Counted from the first letter of the stretch, positions 32,739 to 42,284 are shown. The stretch: 64,000 nt of DNA from Vibrio mediterranei (GCF_900088415.1 NZ_FLLQ01000007.1:62001-126000); one strand, 5' to 3'. Program-made: numbers and translations. The notes: generated by a model from the sequence alone, not told the origin.

Positions 32739-32925
32739 ACTTTACCTCCGATGAAGAAAACATAAGCTTCTGTTCATCATAGAGCTAAATCCGACAAAAT
32801 TTAAACTACAGTTTATGAGGGAATTAGGACTTTCGAACCATTTCATCATAGATTTAAATAACAGATGAAAGAAATTCTCAACTTTCCGGTCTAACTATAT
32901 TGTGTGTCGTAAAAAGGATGTGTTA

Positions 32926-33612
32926 GTGACCATGAAACCTTGTTTTCCAGCTGTGCCACTAGATGTGCCTAGCGAAAGTCCAGTTCGCTACTGGTTGCAC
33001 GAATACCAACATCGACTACTTGAATTTACCGACATGGAACGCAAGGCACTTTCACGCCTTTTGCCATTGCTAGTATGTGGTGAACAATCTTCTCAATGGG
33101 TGTTTTACAACGAATCAGTGAGGCAAAAAGAAAGTCCCTTAGCAATTGCCGCCAACGATTTTGAGCGTATCGTTGCCGATGAGAAATACCATGAAGAGGC
33201 TCTAGAGTGGGTTCGTCATCAAATTGAAGAACCTGCAGATATACTTGCAATAAAAAGACGCAGCCAGCGATTCTTTGCCTCATTGGGAGCAAGAAAAACA
33301 TTCGAAGAGCACTTTGCTCAAATCGCTTGTTTGGATGCCCTAGTGTGTAAGTTGATGCTGTTTATTGAGAAAGGCTCTTTGGGACCACATCATCCTTTTA
33401 CTCTCCTTTGCCGCGCCATCAAACAGGATGAGGCCAGGCATGTCTCTGTATCGAAGCTTCACGCCATAGAACTTGGATACGATAAATCTCGATGGCGTGA
33501 GCTGAACATCAACATCTCAGACAAGCTATATGAGCTACTCAATACCGAACGTGACGCGTTTGAAGTACTTGGAGTAAATCTAGACATGATTTTCGAGACT
33601 AAAGAGGGATAA
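32926..33612 (+). CDS. Ferritin-like diiron protein, paired with a KAS III
   Basis: A protein of about 228 residues, start GTG at 32926 chosen because AAGGA is 7 bp upstream (ATG at 32932 is alternative). Two D/ExxH-type metal motifs (ADEKYHEEAL near residue 90 and KQDEARHVSVS near 175) with additional Glu (EEHFAQI) fit a four-helix diiron oxidase/oxygenase. The next gene, 3 bp later, is a ketoacyl-ACP synthase III-like enzyme, so both are in one operon. A role in making or modifying a small lipid-type metabolite is an inference from this pairing. Confidence 0.65.
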   Translation: MTMKPCFPAVPLDVPSESPVRYWLHEYQHRLLEFTDMERKALSRLLPLLVCGEQSSQWVFYNESVRQKESPLAIAANDFERIVADEKYHEEALEWVRHQIEEPADILAIKRRSQRFFASLGARKTFEEHFAQIACLDALVCKLMLFIEKGSLGPHHPFTLLCRAIKQDEARHVSVSKLHAIELGYDKSRWRELNINISDKLYELLNTERDAFEVLGVNLDMIFETKEG

Positions 33613-33615
33613 TTT

Positions 33616-34677
33616 ATGACTGCAACTTTTCTACCCGGGCGCGTTTCACTGCTTGCCGCCAGCCATCAATTTCCCGAACAACACTTATCAAATGGGGAAC
33701 TACTCGGAGCACTTGAGCAACTTTCCGGAAAACGCTTTGCCAGAGTGGCAGCAAGGATAGTGCCTTTTCTAGGCATTGAAGGTCGTCATTTTTCACGCAG
33801 CATTCAGACTCATACTAGCGAGCCAAATCCGAGCAACTCTGATCTTGCAGTTCATACCATTAAAGATTTGCTCGCAAACTCTCAACATACTCTCTCTGAT
33901 ATTGATTATCTTATTGGCCATACGACAACGCCAGACACTCAGCTTCCTCCCAACATCGCATGGGTAGCCGAAAAGCTTCGATACCAAGGTCCATTTATGG
34001 AACTGCGACAAGCTTGTACAGGTTTCGCAAGTGCTTTACAAATAGCCATTCCGCGCCTTGCTATGCTCAACAAACCCATCGCCATTGTGGGTAGTGAAAC
34101 AGGGTCAGTGTATTTCGATTACGACAAAGGTTTTCTCGACCAGTCTCAGTTGGTGAATTACATGCAAATGGGAGACGGTGCTGGAGGGGTTATTATTGGG
34201 TCTGAGACAAGCGAAGGAATAGGTACGATATCGCACTGTTTTACTGGTCAGATTGGTATAGATAAGTCACCGGGTTTATCTCTCGACGGCGGCTCTGCAT
34301 CTGTTTACACTCAAGCGGGAAAGGCGCGCTTTCATCATAGCGCAACCGATGTCCGTAAAAGTGGTGAAGCCTTGTTTCAAGCGAGTATTCTCGCGCTGAG
34401 AGAGCAAGGTTTTGAGCTGGACGATTTTGACTACATCATCCCCCACCAAGCAAGTGGGAGAATCGATAGCATGCTGGCTGAAGCTTTGGATATAGACCCG
34501 AGTAAGATCATCAATGATGCTAAACATTGGGGAAATCTAGGCTCTGCTGCAATTTGGTGTAGCTTTTCGAATCTAGTTCATAGCGATAAGCTTACGGTGG
34601 GAAGTAAGGTCGTGATTCTAGGCGCAGAAGCCACTAAATACATGTATGGTGGCTTTATCTATACTCACAAAAGTTGA
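33616..34677 (+). CDS. 3-oxoacyl-ACP synthase III (KAS III)-like enzyme
   Basis: A 353-residue thiolase-fold enzyme. Catalytic Cys134 in RQACTGFASA, His277 in YIIPHQASGRID and Asn307 in HWGNLGSAA make the KAS III triad. A Cys-His-Asn enzyme separate from the cell's fabH-acpP cluster and next to a diiron gene is more likely a specialised condensing enzyme than the fatty-acid initiator. The acyl and malonyl donors cannot be read from the sequence. Confidence 0.85.
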   Translation: MTATFLPGRVSLLAASHQFPEQHLSNGELLGALEQLSGKRFARVAARIVPFLGIEGRHFSRSIQTHTSEPNPSNSDLAVHTIKDLLANSQHTLSDIDYLIGHTTTPDTQLPPNIAWVAEKLRYQGPFMELRQACTGFASALQIAIPRLAMLNKPIAIVGSETGSVYFDYDKGFLDQSQLVNYMQMGDGAGGVIIGSETSEGIGTISHCFTGQIGIDKSPGLSLDGGSASVYTQAGKARFHHSATDVRKSGEALFQASILALREQGFELDDFDYIIPHQASGRIDSMLAEALDIDPSKIINDAKHWGNLGSAAIWCSFSNLVHSDKLTVGSKVVILGAEATKYMYGGFIYTHKS

Positions 34678-34702
34678 AGCTCTAAAGATTACCAATAAGC
34701 AT

Positions 34703-35344
34703 TTAATTGCCGCTCATGCGTTTCGCTTGATTAATTTTCTCAATAATAGCCGCTCTATCAATTCCTGGACGATTTGAATCAAGGATTTTCGTCCAAATTT
34801 CAATCGCTTTAGTGTGTTCTGAATGTAGAAAATAGTCAGACGCAACAAGTAGCAATGCGGTGTCGTTGTACTCATCCATTTCGAGCGCTTTATCAAGAAA
34901 CTGCTGCACTTCAGGTGTGATCGTTTGCGACTCATCGAAGTACTTCGCCGTCGCTATTGCCGCGTACTGACCTGCGTAAGGAGTCTCAGACAGTCGAATT
35001 GAGTAGTCAAAACAAGTAATCGCCGCATCAAACTCAGAGCTTTGCATGTAAAGCTGCCCTAACCTAAACCAATCTTTCGCATCATTAGGGTTTTGTTTTA
35101 ATGCTTGCTGCAGTTCTTGCATCATGGATTCACCATTTTTAAATGGTGCAGCAGGTTCGGGCTCAGGAAGTGTACTGCGCATTTGTGACCAAATACCCAA
35201 AGAAACGCCACAAACGAGGACGCTAGCGACAGCCGAAAACAAAAAGCGTTGTTTACCGCTAGCTATGCTTTTTAGACTCAGCAACGCGATAATGAAAACG
35301 ACAATGCCGCAAAGTAAAGCAAACAGATAGATATTGAAGGACAA
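34703..35344 (-). CDS. NrfG/CcmI-like TPR cytochrome c assembly protein
   Basis: A 213-residue protein with two N-terminal membrane helices (about 5-23 and 33-51) and TPR repeats: QQALKQNPNDAKDWFRLGQLYMQSSEFDAAITCFDYSIRLSE and AIEIWTKILDSNRPG. This is the CcmI/NrfG group that presents apocytochrome c to the heme lyase. The last motif of CcmI is truncated, as in NrfG. It is about 10 kb from nrfEF, so whether it serves Nrf or the general Ccm system is open. Confidence 0.75.
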   Translation of the reverse strand: MSFNIYLFALLCGIVVFIIALLSLKSIASGKQRFLFSAVASVLVCGVSLGIWSQMRSTLPEPEPAAPFKNGESMMQELQQALKQNPNDAKDWFRLGQLYMQSSEFDAAITCFDYSIRLSETPYAGQYAAIATAKYFDESQTITPEVQQFLDKALEMDEYNDTALLLVASDYFLHSEHTKAIEIWTKILDSNRPGIDRAAIIEKINQAKRMSGN

Positions 35345-35423
35345 TGCTTGTTACTCAAGATAAAAAAAGAACCGACATTATATCGGTTCCCGTTAAGATT
35401 CACTGTGAGTTCGTGGTCGTTTT

Positions 35424-36257
35424 CTAGAACACTCGGCGTTTTAGCCCAGCTCTTTCGAGGATTCTGGTTGAAATTTCTTCAACGGATAATGAGGATGTAT
35501 TGATGTACGGAATTGCTTCTCGTCTAAATAAAGACTCCACACTTGCCAGCTCTTGAAGACACTGCTCAGTACTTGCGTAATCACTGCCTGCCAAACGATT
35601 TTCTCGTATTTCGGTTAATCGCCCAGGGTCAATGGTTAAACCAAACAGTTTGTGACGATGAATTTCAAATTCAGGCATCAATCGAAGACGCTTAATATCA
35701 TCATCGATAAAAGGATAATTCACCACACGCAAACCGAATTGCATGGCTAGATAAAGACTTGTTGGTGTTTTACCGCTTCGAGAGACACCAAGCAGTATAA
35801 TATCAGCTTGCTCAAGGTTCTTGAGTGAAATCCCATCATCGTGAGCAAGAGTATACTCAATTGCTGCAATACGATCGAAGTACTTATCCGTATCCTTCCC
35901 TACGCTGTGAGAACGTTGCAACTTAGGTTTCGGTTCTAGCTGCAAATCGTCCTTTACTTGCGCCACAATACTCTCCAACACATCGTAGCAATACGCAGAA
36001 GACTGCATAAGACCTGTGCGAATTTCGGGTACAACAATGGAGAAAAACACTAACGGCTTTACACCGTTACGTTCATAAGATTGATTAATTTCCCTAATGA
36101 GTTCATCAAGCTTATGTTCGCTTTCGACAAATGGAAACGTTTTCTCATTCGCAGTGAACGGAAATTGCCCTAAAACCACGTGTCCCAATGTCTCGCAAGT
36201 AATCGCTGTTCCATCAGAAACGTAGAACACGTCACGACTTTGACCATTATTTTTCAT
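35424..36257 (-). CDS. ppsR: PEP synthase regulatory kinase/phosphorylase PpsR
   Basis: A 277-residue DUF299 bifunctional kinase that controls PpsA by ADP-dependent Thr phosphorylation and pyrophosphorolytic removal. The N-terminus FYVSDGTAITCETLGHVVLGQFP and the P-loop GVSRSGKTPTSLYLA (near residue 155) are diagnostic. It is divergent from ppsA, as in many gamma-proteobacteria. Confidence 0.95.
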   Translation of the reverse strand: MKNNGQSRDVFYVSDGTAITCETLGHVVLGQFPFTANEKTFPFVESEHKLDELIREINQSYERNGVKPLVFFSIVVPEIRTGLMQSSAYCYDVLESIVAQVKDDLQLEPKPKLQRSHSVGKDTDKYFDRIAAIEYTLAHDDGISLKNLEQADIILLGVSRSGKTPTSLYLAMQFGLRVVNYPFIDDDIKRLRLMPEFEIHRHKLFGLTIDPGRLTEIRENRLAGSDYASTEQCLQELASVESLFRREAIPYINTSSLSVEEISTRILERAGLKRRVF

Positions 36258-36429
36258 TTTTTATTTAATTTTTCAAAAAAATTTAAGTAGGATGCATTAC
36301 ATAATATCGATAACAAACCCTAGCATTCAATAACGTTCCCCCACAGTTTTGAAAAATAGTTAACTATTTTTTTACTGAATACGTAATCGATTGCTATATC
36401 CTACAGCTGCAATGTTTCTGGAGATAGAC

Positions 36430-38805
36430 ATGCAACAAAACAACACCCTTTGGTTCAATGGCCTGTCCATGGACGATGTCGATAAGGTCGGCGGTAAGAA
36501 TGCTTCACTGGGCGAGATGGTTTCCAATCTTGCTAATGCGGGAGTGTCAGTACCGAATGGCTTTGCGACGACGTCTTATGCCTTCAACCAGTTCCTCGAT
36601 TTCGAAGGATTGGATGAGCGCATTCATGGCTTACTAGACGAACTTGATGTTGATGATGTTGACGCACTGCGTAAGACAGGCGCGACCATCCGTCAATGGG
36701 TATTAGAAGCCCCATTCCCTGCTGACCTAGAGCAGGACATTAGAGACAATTACCAAGAACTCATTGAAGGTAACACAGAACTATCTGTAGCAGTTCGCTC
36801 TTCTGCGACTGCGGAAGACTTACCAGATGCCTCATTTGCTGGCCAGCAAGAAACATTCTTAAATGTAAAAGGCATCGAGGCCGTTCTTGAAGCCACTAAA
36901 CACGTATACGCTTCGCTATTTAATGACCGTGCGATTTCGTATCGTGTCCATCAAGGTTTTGACCACCGCGGTATCTCACTATCGGCTGGTATTCAGCGTA
37001 TGGTGCGTTCTGATCAAGCATCATCCGGCGTGATGTTCACCTTAGATACTGAATCTGGCTTTGACCAAGTCGTGTTCATTACATCGGCTTGGGGTCTAGG
37101 TGAGATGGTCGTTCAAGGCGCCGTTAACCCAGATGAGTTTTACGTCCACAAGCCGCTTCTTGAACAAGGACAAGCGCCGATTGTTAAAAAGACCTTCGGC
37201 TCCAAACTCATTAAAATGGTGTACTCCAACAATCAAGAAATTGGTAAACAGGTCGACATCATTGACACGTCTGATGCAGAGCGTAACCTGTTCTCGCTAA
37301 CTGATGAAGAAATCAAAGAACTTGCTAAACAAGCGATGATCATCGAAAAGCACTACCAGCGTCCAATGGACATTGAATGGGCAAAAGATGGCATTGATGG
37401 CAAGCTCTACATCGTTCAGGCACGCCCAGAAACAGTATGCTCTCAAAGTGAACAAAATGTCATCGAACGTTTCCAACTGAACAACAAAGCAGACGTGTTA
37501 GTCGAAGGCCGTGCTATTGGCCAACGCATCGGTACAGGTCCAGTTAGATTGGTCGATTCACTTGACCAGATGTCACTGGTTCAAGAAGGAGACGTGCTAG
37601 TGACTGACATGACCGACCCTGACTGGGAACCTGTCATGAAAAAGGCCTCTGCAATTGTCACCAACCGAGGCGGCCGTACTTGCCACGCTGCAATCATCGC
37701 TCGTGAACTAGGTATCCCAGCTATCGTTGGTTGTGGTAACGCAACAGATAGCCTTGCCGATGGCGCGACCGTAACTGTTTCTTGTTCAGAAGGCGAAACG
37801 GGCTACGTTTATCAGGGAGAGCTTGAGTTTGAAGTACGACGCTCAGCCGTTGACGAATTGCCTCTTCTACCGACTAAAGTAATGATGAACGTTGGTAACC
37901 CAGATCGTGCCTTTGACTTCGCTCAAATCCCTAATGAGGGCGTAGGTCTAGCACGTCTTGAGTTTATCATTAACAAAATGATAGGGATTCACCCGAAAGC
38001 CCTACTTAACTTCGACCAGCAATCTCCAGAGCTACAAGCTGAAATTACTCAGCGCATTCGCGGCTACGATGACCCGATCGATTTTTATGTGAGCAAACTC
38101 ACTGAAGGTATTGCTACGATTGCCGCTGCTTTCTGGCCTAAACGTGTGATTGTTCGTATGTCTGACTTTAAGTCGAATGAATACAGCAACCTCGTCGGTG
38201 GTAAAGCATTTGAACCACACGAAGAAAACCCTATGCTTGGCTTCCGAGGTGCGTCTCGCTACATTTCACCGGTATTCGAAGATTGCTTTGAGTTAGAAAC
38301 TCGCGCATTAAAACGTGTACGCAATGAAATGGGCCTGAAGAACGTTGAAATCATGATTCCATTCGTGCGAACACCAAGCGAAGCTGCGCAGGTTATCGAC
38401 TTACTGGCTAAGTTTGAACTGCGCCGTGGAGAGCAAGGACTTAAGGTCATTATGATGTGTGAACTGCCTTCAAACGCAGTTTTAGCGGATGAGTTCCTTA
38501 AGTATTTTGACGGTTTCTCCATCGGTTCAAACGATATGACACAATTGACACTTGGCTTAGACCGAGATTCTGGAGACGTGGCACATCTGTTTGACGAACG
38601 TAACCCAGCAGTCAAAGCGATGTTGAAAATGGCTATCGATGCAGCAACACAAGCTGGCAAATATGTCGGCATCTGTGGTCAAGGTCCTTCCGACCATGAC
38701 GATTTAGCAGAATGGCTAATGGAACAAGGCATCAGCTCAGTATCCCTGAACCCAGATACTGTTATTGATACCTGGTTGAAATTGGGTAATGTTGCTAAGC
38801 AATAA
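36430..38805 (+). CDS. ppsA: Phosphoenolpyruvate synthase
   Basis: A 791-residue enzyme that converts pyruvate and ATP to PEP, AMP and phosphate for gluconeogenesis. It has the N-terminal ATP-binding domain (VGGKNASLGEMV), swivelling domain with catalytic His in GGRTCHAAIIARELGIPAIVG (near residue 420), and the C-terminal PEP-binding domain (GFRGASRYISPVF, GSNDMTQLTLGLDRDSG). I use the ATG at 36430, preceded by GGAG and giving the usual length; an in-frame upstream ATG at 36391 lacks a ribosome-binding site. Confidence 0.96.
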   Translation: MQQNNTLWFNGLSMDDVDKVGGKNASLGEMVSNLANAGVSVPNGFATTSYAFNQFLDFEGLDERIHGLLDELDVDDVDALRKTGATIRQWVLEAPFPADLEQDIRDNYQELIEGNTELSVAVRSSATAEDLPDASFAGQQETFLNVKGIEAVLEATKHVYASLFNDRAISYRVHQGFDHRGISLSAGIQRMVRSDQASSGVMFTLDTESGFDQVVFITSAWGLGEMVVQGAVNPDEFYVHKPLLEQGQAPIVKKTFGSKLIKMVYSNNQEIGKQVDIIDTSDAERNLFSLTDEEIKELAKQAMIIEKHYQRPMDIEWAKDGIDGKLYIVQARPETVCSQSEQNVIERFQLNNKADVLVEGRAIGQRIGTGPVRLVDSLDQMSLVQEGDVLVTDMTDPDWEPVMKKASAIVTNRGGRTCHAAIIARELGIPAIVGCGNATDSLADGATVTVSCSEGETGYVYQGELEFEVRRSAVDELPLLPTKVMMNVGNPDRAFDFAQIPNEGVGLARLEFIINKMIGIHPKALLNFDQQSPELQAEITQRIRGYDDPIDFYVSKLTEGIATIAAAFWPKRVIVRMSDFKSNEYSNLVGGKAFEPHEENPMLGFRGASRYISPVFEDCFELETRALKRVRNEMGLKNVEIMIPFVRTPSEAAQVIDLLAKFELRRGEQGLKVIMMCELPSNAVLADEFLKYFDGFSIGSNDMTQLTLGLDRDSGDVAHLFDERNPAVKAMLKMAIDAATQAGKYVGICGQGPSDHDDLAEWLMEQGISSVSLNPDTVIDTWLKLGNVAKQ

Positions 38806-38824
38806 ATAGCTGCACGTTATGACT

Positions 38825-38854
38825 AAGCCAGAGCCGTTTGCTCTGGCTTTTTTG
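38825..38854 (+). terminator. ppsA terminator
   Basis: AAGCCAGAG (38825-38833) pairs with CTCTGGCTT (38841-38849) followed by TTTTTG. Confidence 0.9.
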
Positions 38855-39023
38855 TTAGCAGAACGCCTGTTTTGATTAGTTTTGAGCACGTTAGTCACGT
38901 GTTTTAACCAAAGGTTCCGTTTTATTTTTGCAATAATACTTGTCGACTTTTTCACTTTTTAATTGCGCTATCTCAAGCCTATTCTGGATAGGCAGACCAA
39001 AGCTCTACATATGAGGTAACGCT

Positions 39024-39722
39024 ATGAGAAAATCCATTGCAATTGTTGCGGGTGTACTTACCTGTGTATCTGTTGGTGCTTATGCCACCGAGTCAACTGC
39101 CCAAGATACTGAAAATTCCGTTGACTACGTTCAAGTTAGAAACGGTATCGCTTACCAAGTAAACGAAACCACACCTTTCACCGGTGAACTTACACGCAAA
39201 TATAACTCCGGGCAAAACGCACTTCATGTCCGATTTGCTAACGGTAAAGCCGTAGGTGCAGAAACCACTTACTATCCAAATGGCCAAGTCTCTTCTACTA
39301 TCAATTACAAAGATGGTCTCGCAGACGGAGATTGGAAACAGTGGTATGAAAATGGACAGTTGAAAGTCGATGCTGAATACAAAGGAGGCGTATTAAATGG
39401 CGCTTTCGATGAGTGGTCCTATAATGGTCAAAAACTTGTCTCAGCGAAGTATGATGATGGCGAACTGCAAGGTAAGTTATCTTCTTGGTATGAGAATGGC
39501 CAACCACGATCAGTTGAAAACTATGATTCAGGCAAGAAAGACGGTCTAGCCATTAGCTACTATCCAAATGGAAACAAAGCTTACGAAGCAACTTACGATC
39601 AAGGAGACATCAATGATGGCATCGTGACCAAATACGCACCTGATGGACAGAAACAATATGAAGTAACCGTCAAAGATAACAAGATGGTTTCTGAACAGCA
39701 TTGGTTTGATAATAAATCCTAG
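39024..39722 (+). CDS. YwqK-like MORN-repeat secreted protein
   Basis: A 232-residue secreted protein (signal peptide to about residue 22) with tandem repeats of the type YYPNGQ-x-G: at YYPNGQVSST, WYENGQLKVD, WSYNGQKLVS, WYENGQPRSV, YYPNGNKAYE, YAPDGQKQYE. This is the YwqK/MORN-variant repeat found in contact-toxin antitoxins and in surface proteins. No toxin partner is adjacent. Periplasmic or outer-membrane location by the signal peptide. Confidence 0.75.
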   Translation: MRKSIAIVAGVLTCVSVGAYATESTAQDTENSVDYVQVRNGIAYQVNETTPFTGELTRKYNSGQNALHVRFANGKAVGAETTYYPNGQVSSTINYKDGLADGDWKQWYENGQLKVDAEYKGGVLNGAFDEWSYNGQKLVSAKYDDGELQGKLSSWYENGQPRSVENYDSGKKDGLAISYYPNGNKAYEATYDQGDINDGIVTKYAPDGQKQYEVTVKDNKMVSEQHWFDNKS

Positions 39723-39754
39723 TCCGTCAGTTTAGCCTTTCGAAGGAGATGCTT

Positions 39755-40126
39755 ATGTTCACTACCCTACCATCACCACGCCCAGATATACTGGTCATTG
39801 AATTTGATGACAACGTCGATTTAGTGCAAGAAAAACACATTATCGCTGAGGTAGACAAGCTATTGGCAGAACATGAAAGAATAAGTGTGATGGCAATACT
39901 TGATGAAAGTGCTAATTGGTCGCTTGCGGCAGGATTTAAGGACATTGTCTGGACACTGACAAATCTAAAACGAATCGAAAAAGTAGCAATCGTTGCTGAC
40001 AGCAAGGTTATTACTTGGTTGGTGAATGCGGATGCTATTATCGCTCGAATGTTTGATATTCAAGAAAAAGCATTCGCCTCAGCCGACTTTGAACAAGCTT
40101 GGAACTGGATTCAAGCTCCCAAGTAG
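39755..40126 (+). CDS. SpoIIAA-like STAS protein
   Basis: A 123-residue protein, MFTTLPSPRPDILVIEFDDN to WNWIQAPK, of the SpoIIAA-like (DUF3478) group with a STAS/CRAL-TRIO-like fold. The start at 39755 has AAGGAG 6 bp upstream; an in-frame ATG at 39749 touches it and is less likely. Function unknown. It is followed by a terminator. Confidence 0.75.
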   Translation: MFTTLPSPRPDILVIEFDDNVDLVQEKHIIAEVDKLLAEHERISVMAILDESANWSLAAGFKDIVWTLTNLKRIEKVAIVADSKVITWLVNADAIIARMFDIQEKAFASADFEQAWNWIQAPK

Positions 40127-40172
40127 TCGCGTTCAACATAAGATCATTGAAAGTCCACAGACAGTATATAAG

Positions 40173-40203
40173 AAAGCCAGATCCTTAGGGTCTGGTTTTC
40201 TTG
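40173..40203 (+). terminator. Rho-independent terminator
   Basis: AAAGCCAGA (40173-40181) and TCTGGTTTT (40191-40199), followed by CTTGG; lies between the SpoIIAA-like gene and the convergent tpm gene. Confidence 0.75.
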
Positions 40204-40234
40204 GTCAGGCTAAACTGCAAACTGCTTGCACTCA

Positions 40235-40888
40235 TTAATCTAGGTGCTCAATAAGCCAAACCTCTTCAGCAAATCGAGTTAAGCCTTGTTTTATGCGACG
40301 ATGATTATCGTCTGCCTCATCCCGTTCCAACAACGTTAAACGGTATTCTTCACCAAAGTACGCCTTTACTTCACTCGACGGAACACTAAACGGAGGCCCG
40401 GACATTTCAGCTTGGACATAATCAAGTGTAATCAATAGGATTCGACCACCTGGCATTAGAGAGCGCTTCAAGTTCTCGACGTATAAGGCTCTTAATTCTT
40501 CCGGCATCGCGATGAGTGCAGCACGGTCATAGATAAGCTCTACAGGTCGTATAGGAGCTGTGAAATAGTCACCTACGTAAATATCTAACTCGTCAAACTG
40601 ATACAACTCAAATTGGCCATTAATTGGAGTGACCATTGGCGTATAGAAATGCTCGGCAAAAAAGGCACGTACAGCGATCTGACTGAGCTCTACACCTTGA
40701 ACGCTATCGTGGCGTTGTGCTAGCCAAACAAGGTCCTCAGATTTACCACAAAGCGGCACAAACACACCATCAGTGCGGTTTGGTTTTACTTGGTTCCAGT
40801 ATTTGATAAGCAACGGGTTCACATCTTCCAGATGAAAGCCAATTTTATTCGATGCCCATTTATCATGCCACAATTCAAAATCGTTCAT
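40235..40888 (-). CDS. tpm: Thiopurine S-methyltransferase
   Basis: A 217-residue SAM-dependent methyltransferase with the bacterial TPMT start FELWHDKWASNKIGFHLEDVNPLL, VFVPLCGKSEDLVWLAQR (SAM site), and VELIYDRAALIAMPEELRALYV. In bacteria it methylates selenium and tellurium species and thiopurines. The gene is intact and of normal length. Confidence 0.93.
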   Translation of the reverse strand: MNDFELWHDKWASNKIGFHLEDVNPLLIKYWNQVKPNRTDGVFVPLCGKSEDLVWLAQRHDSVQGVELSQIAVRAFFAEHFYTPMVTPINGQFELYQFDELDIYVGDYFTAPIRPVELIYDRAALIAMPEELRALYVENLKRSLMPGGRILLITLDYVQAEMSGPPFSVPSSEVKAYFGEEYRLTLLERDEADDNHRRIKQGLTRFAEEVWLIEHLD

Positions 40889-41118
40889 TTATCGTTCATA
40901 TTCGGTATGGATAATCATTAACGTAGAGTTTACAGAATGAGGACAAAAAGTCATGCCTCTGAAGGTAACTTTATTGCGAGACTTAGGTCACACATCAGAC
41001 ACTGTTTCGTGTTTTTAGGTTGGGTTCGGTAAGTTAGTCCCCATACTATAGGTAGTGCAACTCCTGAACGTTATCGTCCTTTTTGCATACCGTTTTCGTA
41101 ACGTAACTAGGAGAGAGA

Positions 41119-41895
41119 ATGAGCATGTTTCTTCGTACCGCAGCACTAATGCTATTGGTACTCAGCCGCGCACCTGCATTTGCGGCAACGCTTAATCAAT
41201 CCGATTCAACTACTTCAAAAGGAAACCAAGAACAGAACGAAGTTTGTCCATCTGTATTCAAACATAGCCTAAGTGGCTTATATGGCATCGATGCTGTTAA
41301 CAGCAACGCACTTCAACCTCACTCTGACTTTGATATCTTGTATAGCAAAGCCCACCAAGCGCAGCACGAATTAGAGTCGCTGTGTAAAACTACCGCCCTA
41401 CTTACTGGTACCGACGCTTATTTCGCAGGCGTGAAATCTTATGACCGTGCACAGGAAAAAATCCGTACTGAACTTAATGGTGAAGTAAATCAAATCACCG
41501 ACTTAGCTCGTGGCACAATCGTAGCCGATGATGTTGAAGGTCTTGTTGGTGCTTATGAAGCTCTCAATCGCGAAGCCAAAGTCGTTCGTGTTAAAAACCG
41601 CTTCAAGAGTCCTGCGCCTTCTGGCTACCGTGACTTGAATATTTTGGTTCAACTTCCAAAGACCGGAATCATTGCAGAAGTTCAGCTTCACTTGAAAGCC
41701 ATTGCCGACGTGAAAAGCGGTCCAGAGCATGATCTTTATGAGATAATTCAAGGCATCGAGCGCAACGCAGCCTCACAAGATCGTAGCTTAAACGATATTG
41801 AAACTGCGCAAATCACCAGCTTAAGAAGACAATCTCTAGAGCTTTATCAAAATGCGTGGCAGCCATACATTACTACCAATATTAAAGCGGCATAG
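41119..41895 (+). CDS. relV: RelV-type small alarmone synthetase with N-terminal signal-like sequence
   Basis: A 258-residue protein with the RelA/SpoT synthetase fold: KSYDRAQEKI (Lys106, Arg110), ITDLARGTIV (Asp128, Arg131), VKNRFKSPAPSGYRDLNIL, and EVQLH (Glu187). The key residues for (p)ppGpp synthesis are there and there is no hydrolase or TGS domain, so it is a small synthetase. Position next to ihfA-pheT matches Vibrio relV. Odd: the N-terminus MSMFLRTAALMLLVLSRAPAFA looks like a Sec signal peptide, though the substrates are cytoplasmic. The ATG at 41119 has a Shine-Dalgarno (GGAGAGAG). Confidence 0.88.
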   Translation: MSMFLRTAALMLLVLSRAPAFAATLNQSDSTTSKGNQEQNEVCPSVFKHSLSGLYGIDAVNSNALQPHSDFDILYSKAHQAQHELESLCKTTALLTGTDAYFAGVKSYDRAQEKIRTELNGEVNQITDLARGTIVADDVEGLVGAYEALNREAKVVRVKNRFKSPAPSGYRDLNILVQLPKTGIIAEVQLHLKAIADVKSGPEHDLYEIIQGIERNAASQDRSLNDIETAQITSLRRQSLELYQNAWQPYITTNIKAA

Positions 41896-41940
41896 TGTCG
41901 CTTTAGTCTTGACTCTTTAACGAGTAAATTCATCGACAAA

Positions 41941-41977
41941 AAAACAAAAAGACCACATATTGTGGTCTTTTTGTTTT
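41941..41977. terminator. Bidirectional terminator relV/ihfA
   Basis: AAAAAGACCACA and TGTGGTCTTTTT form a stem with A-run on one side and T-run on the other, serving both convergent genes. Confidence 0.9.
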
Positions 41978-41990
41978 CTAAAGTAAGAAC

Positions 41991-42284
41991 TTAATCTACT
42001 TTGATGTTCTCGACTCGTGCCTTCAGTTTTTGGCCGGGACGGAATGTAACTACGCGTCGAGCAGAAATTGGAATATCTTCACCAGTCTTAGGATTTCGAC
42101 CAGGACGTTCATTCTTGTCTCTCAAGTCAAAATTACCAAAACCCGACAGTTTTACCTGTTCGCCACTTTCGAGTGATTTTCTGATTTCTTCAAAAAATAC
42201 TTCTACCGTTTCCTTGGCATCCCTTTTACTGAATCCGAGTTTCTCAAATAGGTTCTCAGCCAGATCGGCTTTTGTGAGCGCCAT
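41991..42284 (-). CDS. ihfA: Integration host factor subunit alpha
   Basis: A 97-residue DNA-bending protein: MALTKADLAENLFEKLGFSKRDAKE start and the DNA-insertion arm RPGRNPKTGEDIPISARRVVTFRPGQKLK (Pro at the tip). Together with IhfB it is a nucleoid protein required in many recombination and regulation events. It lies downstream of pheT but is separated by a terminator and 460 bp, so it is mainly transcribed separately. Confidence 0.97.
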   Translation of the reverse strand: MALTKADLAENLFEKLGFSKRDAKETVEVFFEEIRKSLESGEQVKLSGFGNFDLRDKNERPGRNPKTGEDIPISARRVVTFRPGQKLKARVENIKVD

